DNA of 64,000 nucleotides from an uncultured Erysipelotrichaceae bacterium. Lineage in GTDB: Bacteria; Bacillota_I; Bacilli_A; Erysipelotrichales; Erysipelotrichaceae. The DNA lies in contig CAMQRS010000001.1 of assembly GCA_947036815.1 (NCBI GenBank), positions 16,732-80,731 of the forward strand. The letters are read 5' to 3'. A program made the position numbers and the translations under genes. Under the pieces are notes generated by a model. It did no database searches. It saw nothing but the letters and a program-made list of their open reading frames with translations, and was not told the DNA's origin. Below, in pieces: positions 25,203-34,746 of the stretch. The number at the start of each line of letters is the position of its first letter. Within the stretch, counting starts at the first letter, position 1.

Positions 25203-27755
25203 CTATTGTTTTTTATATGCATTACTTACTACTAATACAATACATAAAACAATACTTAATACTAAGTATCCGACCATTGCTTCTAAGCCAAATAAATCTA
25301 ATTTAGATAATCCTAGCAATGTTTCTAGATAAGAGAAATATACAATACGTACTACACTAAATAGAAGAATAGATAACAGTAAACTAAGACAAAGAGTAAT
25401 GATTGGTTTACTCACTCTTACTTTATTAATTAAGCTTCTTGTATATCCTATTTTTATCATTCTTTCATATTGTACTTTCTTGTAACTTTCATCTTCTAAT
25501 ACATTCGCTATAATCACAATAATCAATAATAGACATAGCATACTTAATACATATACTAAGACTGTAAATAAATTTTTATTCACCTTACTATTACTCTCAT
25601 TTAATGAGTGGATATATTCATCATAAGCTACGTATTCTATTTCATTCTCTTCTAAGTAACTTTCAAACTTATCAGCAGTTCCTTGATTCACATTCACTAA
25701 TGATTGGAACATGAAACTTGGACTTTCATTACTAAAATATAAGTTTTCATAAGAAGGTACGAATGTGACATAACCATCATTTATTAAACTATCTTGAACT
25801 CCATTTACTTCAAAAGAATAATTACCATAATATAGACTATAGATACTCGTACTCATTTTAAATATTTTGTCATTATAACTTGTAGATGTTGTAACGTCCT
25901 CTTTTAATACTGTGTTGGTATTACTCATAATACGATTACTTGCATTTGCACTCGTTGGTGTATAATCACATTCCGTTTCATAACAATACATTTCAGGTTG
26001 TGCAATGACACCTTCATTCAATTCTGACATGAAAGGATCCATATGATTATAGAAGAAAATAGATGCTACATTATAATACTTATATATATTTATGTATTCA
26101 TAGTCTTCTAAACGTTCCATATACGAAGTAGTATTCTTTACTTGGAACGCACTAATATCTTGAATATACTCTTCCATTCCTTCTAATTGTTTATCATCTA
26201 TTGGATCAATCATATAATCAAAGGTGATTCCTAAGGTATCTTCGTTATACACATTTGATACACTCTGATAACTTGTATAGGTGATCAATATCGATAGTAG
26301 CAAGAATACGATTGCGATACATATCCTAATCAATTTATATGGACTAGAGAATAAATCTCTTAGTGCATATGATAAAGATAATGATTTAAAGTTTAATTTT
26401 ATTTTTGATGTTTTTTTCAAACTTAATTCTTTTTCTTTTACTAATAAGAATAATCCTTTTTTAGTAAATACTTGGATTTGTATGATCGTAACGATACAAA
26501 TCACAATAAATAATAAAAGGACTCCTATCGCCGTTGCACCAAGCACGCTTGGACTAATATTATACAATGCATTAATATCGGTATTAAGGTGTAGTTTAAA
26601 TACATAATACATGAAGAAATTTATTACTCCATAGATTCCTATTCCCACCAAGAATATATATACATGGCTTGATAAAAAGGCCAACATTATATTTTTCTTT
26701 TGAATACCGGTAATCAGCATAATTCCAATTCGTTCTTTATTTTCTTCTAACTTTCTTTTAATAAATGAATAGAAGACAAATAAGTCGGCAACAATTAATG
26801 CAAGTAACATTGTATATACTAAGTATTGAAATACTTTGATAACAATACTTTCACTTTGCATTTCATAATATAAACTTTCTACTTCTCTGTAGGTAGTCTC
26901 GATATTAGATCTCGAATTGTTTTGATAAGTCCCAACTAAGAATGTACCTAATAAAGAATCATTATATTCACTATAGTCACTTAGTCGTATTAAATAAGTA
27001 TTAAACCCTTGTGAATTTCCATTTATTTTCTCTTCACTAAGAGCTTCCATTCTTTCTTCATTCGCTAAAATTTGATGATTATCAATTGAAGCATAACTCC
27101 ATATTTGTTGTCCTTTATCATTTTCTGGAATATTTAAAGAAGCATCTACTTCAGCAATATAGTTTGGTGAATCATAAATACTTACTACTTTATATGGTTC
27201 TATGCCTGTCGCATCATAGAAGAATAACTCTTTATAATTTAATCCTCTTTCTTTCAATACTTCATTATATTGATAAGGGATGGCTAATTCGTATTCCGAT
27301 AACTCATCTAATGGTTTACCTTCCAGTACTTCATAGTTATTCATTCCATTTTCATTACTATACCCTCTAACGATACTACTGTTCAAATCATCAGGTCCTG
27401 ATATTTCTTCTATATTGTCACTCACTGAATAAAAGAGAGCGCTAGAATGCACTTTTATGTAAGTATCAATCAATTCTATATTATTTACTTCATTTAATTC
27501 TGCGATGTATTCATCTAACACTTCATGACGCCAGCTGCTATTGTAAATATGTTCATGATTCATTGATGGAGTCAGTTGATACGAATAGCTTGTATGGTAT
27601 GAATTTGCAGCATCTATCTTATCTAACGTTGTTTCTTGTAGCAGTGTAATAGTCGATGCACTTTGAATACTAAACAAACTCATTAACACTAGTATGACTA
27701 GAATACACGCACTTGTGCGCTTCTTATTATGTAGTGATTTAAATATTAGTTTCAT
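25203..27755 (-). CDS. FtsX-like ABC transporter permease
   Basis: An 850-residue permease with two FtsX/MacB-type units. Helix 1 is at ~14-34; a large extracellular region (~35-310) follows; helices cluster at ~312-430 (including VFYSFIKRKLEENKERIGIMLITGI, a cytoplasmic coupling segment). A second hydrophobic segment at ~475-500, another external region (~500-735) and three final helices complete it. Such permeases form mechanotransmission-type exporters for peptides, lipids or lipoproteins. The start is the ATG at 27755, one base after the ATPase stop with GGTGA upstream; a GTG at 27767 is less likely. No two-component system is adjacent. Confidence 0.9.
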   Translation of the reverse strand: MKLIFKSLHNKKRTSACILVILVLMSLFSIQSASTITLLQETTLDKIDAANSYHTSYSYQLTPSMNHEHIYNSSWRHEVLDEYIAELNEVNNIELIDTYIKVHSSALFYSVSDNIEEISGPDDLNSSIVRGYSNENGMNNYEVLEGKPLDELSEYELAIPYQYNEVLKERGLNYKELFFYDATGIEPYKVVSIYDSPNYIAEVDASLNIPENDKGQQIWSYASIDNHQILANEERMEALSEEKINGNSQGFNTYLIRLSDYSEYNDSLLGTFLVGTYQNNSRSNIETTYREVESLYYEMQSESIVIKVFQYLVYTMLLALIVADLFVFYSFIKRKLEENKERIGIMLITGIQKKNIMLAFLSSHVYIFLVGIGIYGVINFFMYYVFKLHLNTDINALYNISPSVLGATAIGVLLLFIVICIVTIIQIQVFTKKGLFLLVKEKELSLKKTSKIKLNFKSLSLSYALRDLFSSPYKLIRICIAIVFLLLSILITYTSYQSVSNVYNEDTLGITFDYMIDPIDDKQLEGMEEYIQDISAFQVKNTTSYMERLEDYEYINIYKYYNVASIFFYNHMDPFMSELNEGVIAQPEMYCYETECDYTPTSANASNRIMSNTNTVLKEDVTTSTSYNDKIFKMSTSIYSLYYGNYSFEVNGVQDSLINDGYVTFVPSYENLYFSNESPSFMFQSLVNVNQGTADKFESYLEENEIEYVAYDEYIHSLNESNSKVNKNLFTVLVYVLSMLCLLLIIVIIANVLEDESYKKVQYERMIKIGYTRSLINKVRVSKPIITLCLSLLLSILLFSVVRIVYFSYLETLLGLSKLDLFGLEAMVGYLVLSIVLCIVLVVSNAYKKQ

Positions 27756-27756
27756 C

Positions 27757-28473
27757 CTATTCACCACTTAGTTGCATAATCATAGATAAGTTTGATTCAT
27801 AGTCATTATCTAAGGGTATATCTTTCTCAAACTTGTGGTTTTCTATTGTTAGTAAACGAGAACCATAAGCGGCAATTTGTTCGCTATGCGTTACCATTAA
27901 TATAGTTTGTCCTTCGTCATTCATTTGTTTGAATATATGCATGATTGAATTCGCTGCATCTTTATTTAATGAAGCTGTTGGTTCATCCGCAAATAAAATC
28001 ATTGGTTCATTAATTAATGCACGTGCTATTGCTGCTCTTTGTTTTTCTCCTCCAGATACATGCGAAGGATACTTGTCCGCAATTTCTTCTATATTCAACT
28101 TTTTAAGTAATGCTCTCGCATAAGTAAATGCATCTTTATCAAATTGGTATCTAGGCATTGCCACATTTTCAATAATCGTAAGATTATCAATCATATAATT
28201 GTCTTGGAATATATATCCAAACTTACTTGTTCGTAGTTGTTCCATCGCTTTTTGATTCTTAATATTCATACAAATATTATCAACTTTAATTTCTCCATTG
28301 TCGAATTTTTCCAACCCACTAACGCAGTTTAAAAACGTTGATTTACCACAACCACTATCTCCCATTACTACAGCAAATTCCCCATCTTGTATAGTAATAT
28401 CTAAGTCTTTCAATACCGTCTTCACTTCTTTCCCTATTAAAAAAGTCTTTTCTAAGTTTGTTATTTGTATCAT
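27757..28473 (-). CDS. ABC transporter ATP-binding protein (MacB/LolD type)
   Basis: A 238-residue nucleotide-binding subunit. Walker A is MGDSGCGKST (~37-46), the Q-loop lies in FGYIFQDNYM, the signature is VSGGEKQRAAIARAL and Walker B is MILFADEPTAS, followed by the H-loop MVTHSE. These features are typical of the MacB/LolD/BceA group and it pairs with the FtsX-like permease one base downstream. The ribosome binding site is poor. A promoter with an inverted repeat over its -35 suggests repression by an unknown regulator. Confidence 0.94.
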   Translation of the reverse strand: MIQITNLEKTFLIGKEVKTVLKDLDITIQDGEFAVVMGDSGCGKSTFLNCVSGLEKFDNGEIKVDNICMNIKNQKAMEQLRTSKFGYIFQDNYMIDNLTIIENVAMPRYQFDKDAFTYARALLKKLNIEEIADKYPSHVSGGEKQRAAIARALINEPMILFADEPTASLNKDAANSIMHIFKQMNDEGQTILMVTHSEQIAAYGSRLLTIENHKFEKDIPLDNDYESNLSMIMQLSGE

Positions 28474-28536
28474 CTTTCATTTTTGCAACAAAAGTTACCT
28501 TTTATTACAGCCCCTTTCATTTATTACATTATGTAT

Positions 28537-28569
28537 AATATACACTATATTCTAATTGATTGTCAATTA
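28537..28569 (-). promoter_or_regulatory. ABC operon promoter with overlapping inverted repeat
   Basis: Minus strand TTGACA (28566-28561), 18-nt spacer, TATATT (28542-28537). TAATTGA-TTG-TCAATTA (28553-28569) is a 7-bp inverted repeat that covers the -35, a usual repressor position. Confidence 0.6.
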
Positions 28570-28609
28570 TACCTTCTTAATATTCTATGAATGTATTAAA
28601 GCAATATCG

Positions 28610-28630
28610 TTGTATAAAACATTAATACAA
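28610..28630 (+). promoter_or_regulatory. Inverted repeat upstream of copA
   Basis: TTGTAT (28610-28615) and ATACAA (28625-28630) are inverted arms 9 nt apart, ending 25 nt before the start of the copper ATPase gene. The spacing differs from the compact CopY operator; the binding protein is unknown. Confidence 0.35.
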
Positions 28631-28655
28631 GTTATTATAAAACGGAGGTGAAGTT

Positions 28656-30866
28656 ATGAAACAAAAATTTAATGTAGAAGGAATGCATTGTACGATGTGT
28701 TCGTCACGTTTAGATAAAACGATAAATCAATTAGAAGGGGTCTATATTGCACATGTGAATTTACTACAAAATACGATGCTAGTAGATTATGATGAGCAGA
28801 TGATAACTAATGAAGATATATGTAGTGCTGTAAAAAAGATAGGTTTTAATGCAAGTATGGTTGTGAAGCAAACAAGCGTACAAGCCAAAAAAGAATCCCA
28901 TACTACTTTATGGATATCAGTCATCCTATTAACAATATTAATGTATTTACATATGGGGCATATGTTTAATATTTCAATGCCTGATTTCTTATATACAAAT
29001 GAAGGAATCTTGTTTAATCTTATAGCACAGTGTTTGATTACTACCGTTATCCTTGTACTGCATGCGAAGTACTTTGTGAATGGTGTAAAGGCAATACTTG
29101 CTAAAGAAGCAAATATGGATAGCCTAGTTGCAATTGGTAGTGGGGCTTCATACTTATATAGTGTGTATTTATTATTTCCCCTATTTATGAATGCAAATAA
29201 TCACGAATACCTTATGCAACATATGCACCAGTTCTATTTTGAAAGTGCTGCTATGATTGTAGTTATTATTACGATTGGGAAACATTTAGAACATAAGAGT
29301 AAAGCAAAAACCAGTCAAGCCTTACATAAACTAATGGACTTAACTCCTAAAAATGTCATTGTTGTTAGAGATGAAAAAGAAATAGAAATAGAGTTTGATG
29401 ATATTATGCTGAATGATATCTTGTTAATTAAAACAGGTCAAGTCATCGGCGTAGATGGAGTCATTATTCGTGGTCATGCAAGTATTGATGAATCGAGTAT
29501 TAGTGGAGAAAGTATTCCTTTAGACAAACAAGAAGGCGATGAAGTTATTGGTGGTACTTTAAATGTACAAGGTACGTTCTATATGAAAGCATTAAAAATA
29601 AAAGACGAAACGACGCTAGCTCAAATAATTCAAATGGTTGAAAATGCGAGCAGTGCCAAACCTAAGTTAGCTAAACTTGCCGATTCAATAAGTAAACTAT
29701 TTGTTCCTATTGTAGTCACTCTTGCAAGTATCGTATTTATCGTTTGGTATAGTTTAGGATATGGCTTTGAATTTGCATTCCAAATGGCTATTAGTGTATT
29801 GGTAATTTCTTGTCCGTGTGCCCTTGGCTTAGCAACCCCTACTGCAATCATGGTTGCTAGTGGAAATGCAGCTACACAAGGAATCTTATTAAAACGTAGT
29901 GAATCATTAGAAAGAATCCACGCAGTAACTTATATCGTATTGGATAAAACAGGTACGATTACGTATGGTAAACCAGAAGTTACAACCATGTATTCAAACA
30001 ATCATTCCCATGTATTAGAAATTGCGCAAGCTATTGAGGCATTTAGTGAGCATCCTATTTCAAAAGCAATCATGCAAAAAGCCAAGGCTGAAAACATCAC
30101 TAGTGAGAATGCGACTAACTTTATTACGTTACAAGGATTGGGTGCAAGCGCAAGCTATAAAGATGTTCCTTATTTCCTAGGAAATATGAAGCTAATGGAG
30201 CAACAAGGTCTACCAAATTATATGGAAGAAGAAGCGAAACAACATGCATTGCTTGGAGAAACACTAATCTACTTAGCGAATGAACATGAAATAATTGCGA
30301 TGTTTAGTTTAAGTGATAAAATTAAACCCAGTAGTATTCAAGCCATTTCACAGCTAAAAGAATTGGGTTATCATATCGCCATGCTTAGTGGTGATCACCT
30401 TGTGAATGCGACTATGATTGCTAAACAAACTGGTATTGAGGAAGTATATGCACAACAATTACCACAAGATAAAGCAGCCCTTATCAAAAAATTACAAGCA
30501 AATAACCATAAGGTCATGATGGTAGGAGATGGTATTAATGATGCAATTGCACTAAGTCAAGCGGATGTTGCAGTTGCCATTGGTGCTGGTAGTGATATTG
30601 CCATTGAAAGTGCTGATATAGTATTAGTAAAAAGTGATTTGTCTGATATTGTTAAAACGATTCATTTAGGTAAACGTGTCATTCGTAATATTAAACAGAA
30701 CTTATTTTGGGCATTTATATATAATGTGATTGGTATTCCTATTGCGGCAGGATTATTCTTTATTCCTTTTGGTCTACAATTGAATCCAATCTATGCAGCA
30801 GCAGCAATGAGTCTAAGTAGTATATGTGTCGTATTAAATGCGCTGCGCCTTTCAATAAAAAAGTAA
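28656..30866 (+). CDS. copA: Copper-exporting P-type ATPase
   Basis: A 736-residue P1B-type ATPase exporting Cu+. An N-terminal HMA domain has the metal motif GMHCTMC (~9-15). Eight membrane helices carry the SCPCALGLATPT copper site (CPC, ~384). DKTGTIT holds the phosphorylated Asp, SEHPISKAI the HP motif, and MMVGDGINDAIALSQAD the hinge. NP.. and SS residues of helix 8 (MSLSSICVVLNALRL) support Cu+ over Zn2+. CGGAGGTGAAG precedes the ATG. It is monocistronic, with an inverted repeat upstream and no adjacent copper chaperone or regulator. Confidence 0.96.
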   Translation: MKQKFNVEGMHCTMCSSRLDKTINQLEGVYIAHVNLLQNTMLVDYDEQMITNEDICSAVKKIGFNASMVVKQTSVQAKKESHTTLWISVILLTILMYLHMGHMFNISMPDFLYTNEGILFNLIAQCLITTVILVLHAKYFVNGVKAILAKEANMDSLVAIGSGASYLYSVYLLFPLFMNANNHEYLMQHMHQFYFESAAMIVVIITIGKHLEHKSKAKTSQALHKLMDLTPKNVIVVRDEKEIEIEFDDIMLNDILLIKTGQVIGVDGVIIRGHASIDESSISGESIPLDKQEGDEVIGGTLNVQGTFYMKALKIKDETTLAQIIQMVENASSAKPKLAKLADSISKLFVPIVVTLASIVFIVWYSLGYGFEFAFQMAISVLVISCPCALGLATPTAIMVASGNAATQGILLKRSESLERIHAVTYIVLDKTGTITYGKPEVTTMYSNNHSHVLEIAQAIEAFSEHPISKAIMQKAKAENITSENATNFITLQGLGASASYKDVPYFLGNMKLMEQQGLPNYMEEEAKQHALLGETLIYLANEHEIIAMFSLSDKIKPSSIQAISQLKELGYHIAMLSGDHLVNATMIAKQTGIEEVYAQQLPQDKAALIKKLQANNHKVMMVGDGINDAIALSQADVAVAIGAGSDIAIESADIVLVKSDLSDIVKTIHLGKRVIRNIKQNLFWAFIYNVIGIPIAAGLFFIPFGLQLNPIYAAAAMSLSSICVVLNALRLSIKK

Positions 30867-30952
30867 CTTTCAAATAGATTCTTTCTTATTTAAAGATTAC
30901 TAGCGTTGTATTCTGAACTAACAATATTATCATACTCGTTCTTACATATAAA

Positions 30953-30999
30953 CAAAAAAACAGCAATATTGAAATTTACTTTCATCTAGCTGTTTTTTT
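30953..30999. terminator. Bidirectional terminator, copA / surface protein
   Basis: AAAAAAACAGC and GCTGTTTTTTT arms enclose a small inner hairpin (GAAA/TTTC), with usable tails both ways. Confidence 0.8.
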
Positions 31000-31080
31000 A
31001 TTAAACTAATACTTATTAATTTTTATATCTTAAAGAATACATGAATATTTATACAAACATTCATTATAAATAATAGTATA

Positions 31081-33978
31081 TTATTTTATTTTTTTTAATG
31101 TTAACATCCCCATGCACGAAACAGTAATAAGGAACGTATAGTATAGCACATTAGAACTATCTCCTGTAGGTGGTGGTGTATTATCACCTTGGTCTGTATC
31201 TCCTCCATCTGGAGGCGTTACATCGCCTCCGTCCGGTGGCGTAACTTCATCAGGTGCTTTTACACTAAAAGAAGCAGTCGAGGTAATCATGGTAGAAATA
31301 ATTTTAATCGAATGATTCCCTATACCAAGGCTTTTAATATAATCTGCAGTTAATGTTACACTTACTTTATTGTCTATATTATTAATTTTGTAATTATCAG
31401 AAGAGACTAACGCTCCATTTACATATACTTCTTCAAGAGTGTTATACAATGCTGTTGTTGTAAAAATTGCTTCTTCTCCAACTTCTACTACTTGTTTATC
31501 TCCTGATGCAATTTCGGTAGTAAGTGTTGTATCACTATATGCTATCGCATAAGTTGAGAACAATTTTGTACTTAGTTTTAATGCTGTTCCATCATCTAAT
31601 AATTCCAATTTTTCTCCGTTTTTATTTTCGATTTCAGTAATTATATCTGTCGTTCCTTCATGCATACGATAAACGACATAACTATTTTTACCTTGAAGAT
31701 TTGCTGGTAAAGGTATAATTGTCTCTATTAAGTTTGCACTCTTTGTGATATCTGCATCTGTAATTGTTTTACCACTTTTATCTGTTACCACCTTATTTAA
31801 CGAAAGGTCAAGGAAAAGGCATACTTCTACATTATTATGATTGTTATCTGTTATAAAATCATTTATTTTTTTAACATCGGCATTTGAATCATCTGTTGCT
31901 TCAATTTTATCTGCGGTGAAAGTAATTTCAAATGAACCACCAGCATCTACTATTGTTTTATCAGCCGCTGTATATACATCATTAGTGGTCCCTGCCGTCG
32001 ACCCTTCTGTAATAAATGCGTGATCTATATTTTCTATGCTGATAGAAGGTGTTCCTTCGGCTACATCCACAATTGCAGATATTTTTTGTGTTAAAAATTC
32101 AATCAATCCAGTACTACTTGCATCTGTTATTTTAACGTGTATAGATCTATTAAATTCACCTTTAGATGCTACAATCGTATAATATCCTGGTGCTACATTT
32201 GTGAATGAGTATTTACCATCTTTACCAGTAATAACCGTAGCAATTTCTTTGTTTCCTTGCATTATTATAACACTTGCATTTTCAATTGGATTGCTGTCTT
32301 GCTTAACTGTACCTTTTATATCGCAAGTTTTTTTCCACTGTGCTGTAATTTCTATATTTTTTTGAGAGAACTTAAATGTTTCTCCAGGTTGATATAGTAC
32401 ATTACTTCCCGATATCTTCCATCCCATAAAAGAGTAACCGTTCTTAGTCATACTAGTAGTAGGCATTACACTCTCTCTGTTCTTAATTCCTGTTATTGAT
32501 TCTGGAAGAGTTCCTTCTCCTCCACCATTTTTGAAAGTCGCAGTGTACTGAGTAGGTTGTGACTCTCCTTTTGAATAAACTATCATTTCTCCTACTTTAA
32601 GCAAATTCCCATGACTTTTATTTTCATGACGGTATTTATTATTGATAAATTTGGCACATACATCATAGTATTTTATATTTTTGTCATTTCCAACAACATC
32701 TGCATTTTCTAAGTACTGAATTTCATAATTTTTTGCATCTACAACCTGTCCCTTACTATCATAAGCTATAACAGTCGGATTCCGTAAACTTCCTTCTTCA
32801 ATTATGTTATCACTAACCATAAATATAACAGGTTCTTTTTGAACCATAACTGTTCCATTACCACTTTGTACATATCCACTATTTAGTGGTAGGTATTTTG
32901 TAATATCTGCCTTAAGCAAATTTTTCAAAAGATATTTACCACCTGTGATATTCAGTGATCCCACTTCTTTATCAACATATTCAACGCTATTATTTGTACC
33001 TGAGATAAATTTACCACCATATATATTGACAAGCGCATCTTTTCCTAGACCACCATCGCCTGGTGTATTATTCCCAACATAAATTGCAGCTTTAGAAATC
33101 GACGTGTATGAACCTCCATAAATATGAGCTTCGACATCTCCAGATGCTCCTGCTACATATAATGCATAATATGCCGATTCTGCACCGTGTACTTCACATG
33201 GCAAAGTTGTAAATGTACCACCAAGAACCTCTGCATACCCAGCTGCTATACCTAAAGAACCATGCACCCCAGTTACTGTACCATTATTAAAATACAATTC
33301 AGACTTTGGATTATAGCATTTAACTGCATAACTATAGCTGCCCCCGTTACAAGCTGAACAAGAGTTAGTAGTAAATGTACCACCATTTACAGTTGCAATA
33401 CCATCATTAGACAACAGTGCTGTAGCCTTTGTAAAATTACCACCATTAATAGTCAATACACCACCCTGTCTGTTCATTATAGAAGAACCATTAGAATTAA
33501 CTGAACCTGCGTATGTACCATTTTCAACAGTTAGTGTTCCATAATTATTGATTGCACCATAACCAGTCATATTGGCAGCAGACGAATCTATAGTACCATT
33601 TCCTGTTACTATCATAGTCCCACGATTCTCAATAGGTCTTCCTTTAAAATTATTTTCTACTGTAATATCATGCTCCTTCATATCCAATGTTATTGTTTTT
33701 CCTGCATCCAAAGTAGAAATTCCAGCCGTTGTTATTACAATATCTTGTTCCAAAGAAACAATATGTACTCCCTCTGCTGGTACAGCATCAATTGCATCTT
33801 TTAATGTAGGATAAAACTCTCCGTCCATCGTCGCTGCATTACCTGCAATTTTTTCAGCTACTTCTTCTGTAATATGCTCCTCCGTTGTTAGCGGTTCTGT
33901 GGCAAAAATATTCCAAGGTAAGATTGTTACCGTAAGAAATAATGCCAAGAAAAATGCTAATTGTTTTTTCATCTTCAT
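31081..33978 (-). CDS. Large secreted surface protein with beta-helix, InlB-type repeat and sorting-like tail
   Basis: A 965-residue secreted protein. A signal peptide (MKMKKQLAFFLALFLTV..., ~1-27) is followed by a right-handed beta-helix-like region (~75-395) with many NGGxF/G-T-F turns. Residues ~490-548 are a Listeria-Bacteroides (InlB B) repeat: YTATFKNGGGEGTLPESITG and MTKNGYSFMGWKISG. Residues ~550-625 are a carboxypeptidase-regulatory/Cna-B-like fold. A Pro-rich linker with a tandem TPPDGGDV leads to PPPTGDSS, a hydrophobic helix and KKIK, which looks like a degenerate sortase (xPxTG) signal. GAGGGAAAAT precedes the first ATG. Ligand unknown; adhesion is inferred. Confidence 0.88.
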   Translation of the reverse strand: MKMKKQLAFFLALFLTVTILPWNIFATEPLTTEEHITEEVAEKIAGNAATMDGEFYPTLKDAIDAVPAEGVHIVSLEQDIVITTAGISTLDAGKTITLDMKEHDITVENNFKGRPIENRGTMIVTGNGTIDSSAANMTGYGAINNYGTLTVENGTYAGSVNSNGSSIMNRQGGVLTINGGNFTKATALLSNDGIATVNGGTFTTNSCSACNGGSYSYAVKCYNPKSELYFNNGTVTGVHGSLGIAAGYAEVLGGTFTTLPCEVHGAESAYYALYVAGASGDVEAHIYGGSYTSISKAAIYVGNNTPGDGGLGKDALVNIYGGKFISGTNNSVEYVDKEVGSLNITGGKYLLKNLLKADITKYLPLNSGYVQSGNGTVMVQKEPVIFMVSDNIIEEGSLRNPTVIAYDSKGQVVDAKNYEIQYLENADVVGNDKNIKYYDVCAKFINNKYRHENKSHGNLLKVGEMIVYSKGESQPTQYTATFKNGGGEGTLPESITGIKNRESVMPTTSMTKNGYSFMGWKISGSNVLYQPGETFKFSQKNIEITAQWKKTCDIKGTVKQDSNPIENASVIIMQGNKEIATVITGKDGKYSFTNVAPGYYTIVASKGEFNRSIHVKITDASSTGLIEFLTQKISAIVDVAEGTPSISIENIDHAFITEGSTAGTTNDVYTAADKTIVDAGGSFEITFTADKIEATDDSNADVKKINDFITDNNHNNVEVCLFLDLSLNKVVTDKSGKTITDADITKSANLIETIIPLPANLQGKNSYVVYRMHEGTTDIITEIENKNGEKLELLDDGTALKLSTKLFSTYAIAYSDTTLTTEIASGDKQVVEVGEEAIFTTTALYNTLEEVYVNGALVSSDNYKINNIDNKVSVTLTADYIKSLGIGNHSIKIISTMITSTASFSVKAPDEVTPPDGGDVTPPDGGDTDQGDNTPPPTGDSSNVLYYTFLITVSCMGMLTLKKIK

Positions 33979-34086
33979 ATTTTCCCTCTTGCTTTTCTAG
34001 TGTATATAGTTTTTATTAAATTCAACCTCTTATATAGTATATTTTGCCAATAGTAAAGTCAACAGGAAGTCCCCCTATAATGAAAC

Positions 34087-34120
34087 AAATATAATATAAT
34101 TTACAAATTATATTATATTT
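34087..34120. repeat. Perfect 16-bp inverted repeat upstream of the YrvL-like gene
   Basis: AAATATAATATAATTT (34087-34102) and its exact complement AAATTATATTATATTT (34105-34120) are separated by only AC. All base pairs are A-T. It ends 57 nt before the YrvL-like start and has no T-run typical of a terminator; an operator or late-forming RNA hairpin is possible. Confidence 0.7.
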
Positions 34121-34176
34121 CATTTAACTTATGCTATACTACTCTATATTCATTATGGATATTGGAGGCTTTAACA

Positions 34177-34587
34177 ATGAAAAACAAGTTATCATCCTTG
34201 CTTGGTAAGGTTTTTGTCATTTTATTTATCATAGGATTATTTTACATAATAACATTCTTTGGCGGAGCAATTATGAAAGTCTTTGGTCTTACCTATGATT
34301 CCTTTACCAGTGTCGTTATCTTTTTTATCTTAACTTCTTTATTTGGTTTCCCTTTAGAGTTATTCGCTAAAGCTCTTCCAATTGTATTATTAAATATGAA
34401 TCGATTACAACTCATAGGAGCTCGTACTTTATTCTTATTCCTAGATACACTAACAACATCAACCATCATGCTTATTGTTGATCATTATATGGATAGTGTG
34501 AGTGCATCTAATTCTTCCATTGTTGTCATTTCATTTGTTATGGCAGCTACCTCTCTTGAAGATATCAAATATAAGGATATTGAATAA
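34177..34587 (+). CDS. YrvL-like small membrane regulatory protein
   Basis: A 136-residue protein with about four membrane helices. The segment TYDSFTSVVIFFILTSLFGFPLELF, split across helix 2, resembles the YrvL family, whose Bacillus member is linked to control of an alternative sigma factor. Here no sigma gene is adjacent, so I only claim likeness. The start is the ATG at 34177 with GGAGG upstream; an in-frame TTG at 34162 lies before the site. It follows a long inverted repeat and ends at a strong terminator. Confidence 0.7.
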   Translation: MKNKLSSLLGKVFVILFIIGLFYIITFFGGAIMKVFGLTYDSFTSVVIFFILTSLFGFPLELFAKALPIVLLNMNRLQLIGARTLFLFLDTLTTSTIMLIVDHYMDSVSASNSSIVVISFVMAATSLEDIKYKDIE

Positions 34588-34597
34588 ACAAAATCAG

Positions 34598-34641
34598 TAA
34601 AAGGAACGACTCCTATATGAAATAGGTATCGTTCCTTTTTG
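34598..34641 (+). terminator. Terminator of the YrvL-like gene
   Basis: AAAAGGAACGA pairs with TCGTTCCTTTT, with an inner TCCTAT/ATAGG pairing, followed by T-run. Confidence 0.88.
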
Positions 34642-34670
34642 TTTGTATATTATATCTTCATTATAAAGAA

Positions 34671-34710
34671 AAGAAACAATCGTTATATAAATAACAATTG
34701 TTTCTTTTTG
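34671..34710 (-). terminator. Terminator of the NSS transporter gene
   Basis: AAGAAACAAT (34671-34680) and ATTGTTTCTT (34697-34706) with an inner GTTAT/ATAAC pairing and U-rich minus-strand tail. Confidence 0.8.
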
Positions 34711-34746
34711 AATGTCTACATATTAAGTCTTTACGTATTCACTGAA

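Noticed and set aside
31180..31260. Tandem repeat as a mobile or CRISPR-like element
   Set aside because: It only encodes the TPPDGGDV linker repeat of the surface protein, two imperfect ~24-base units.
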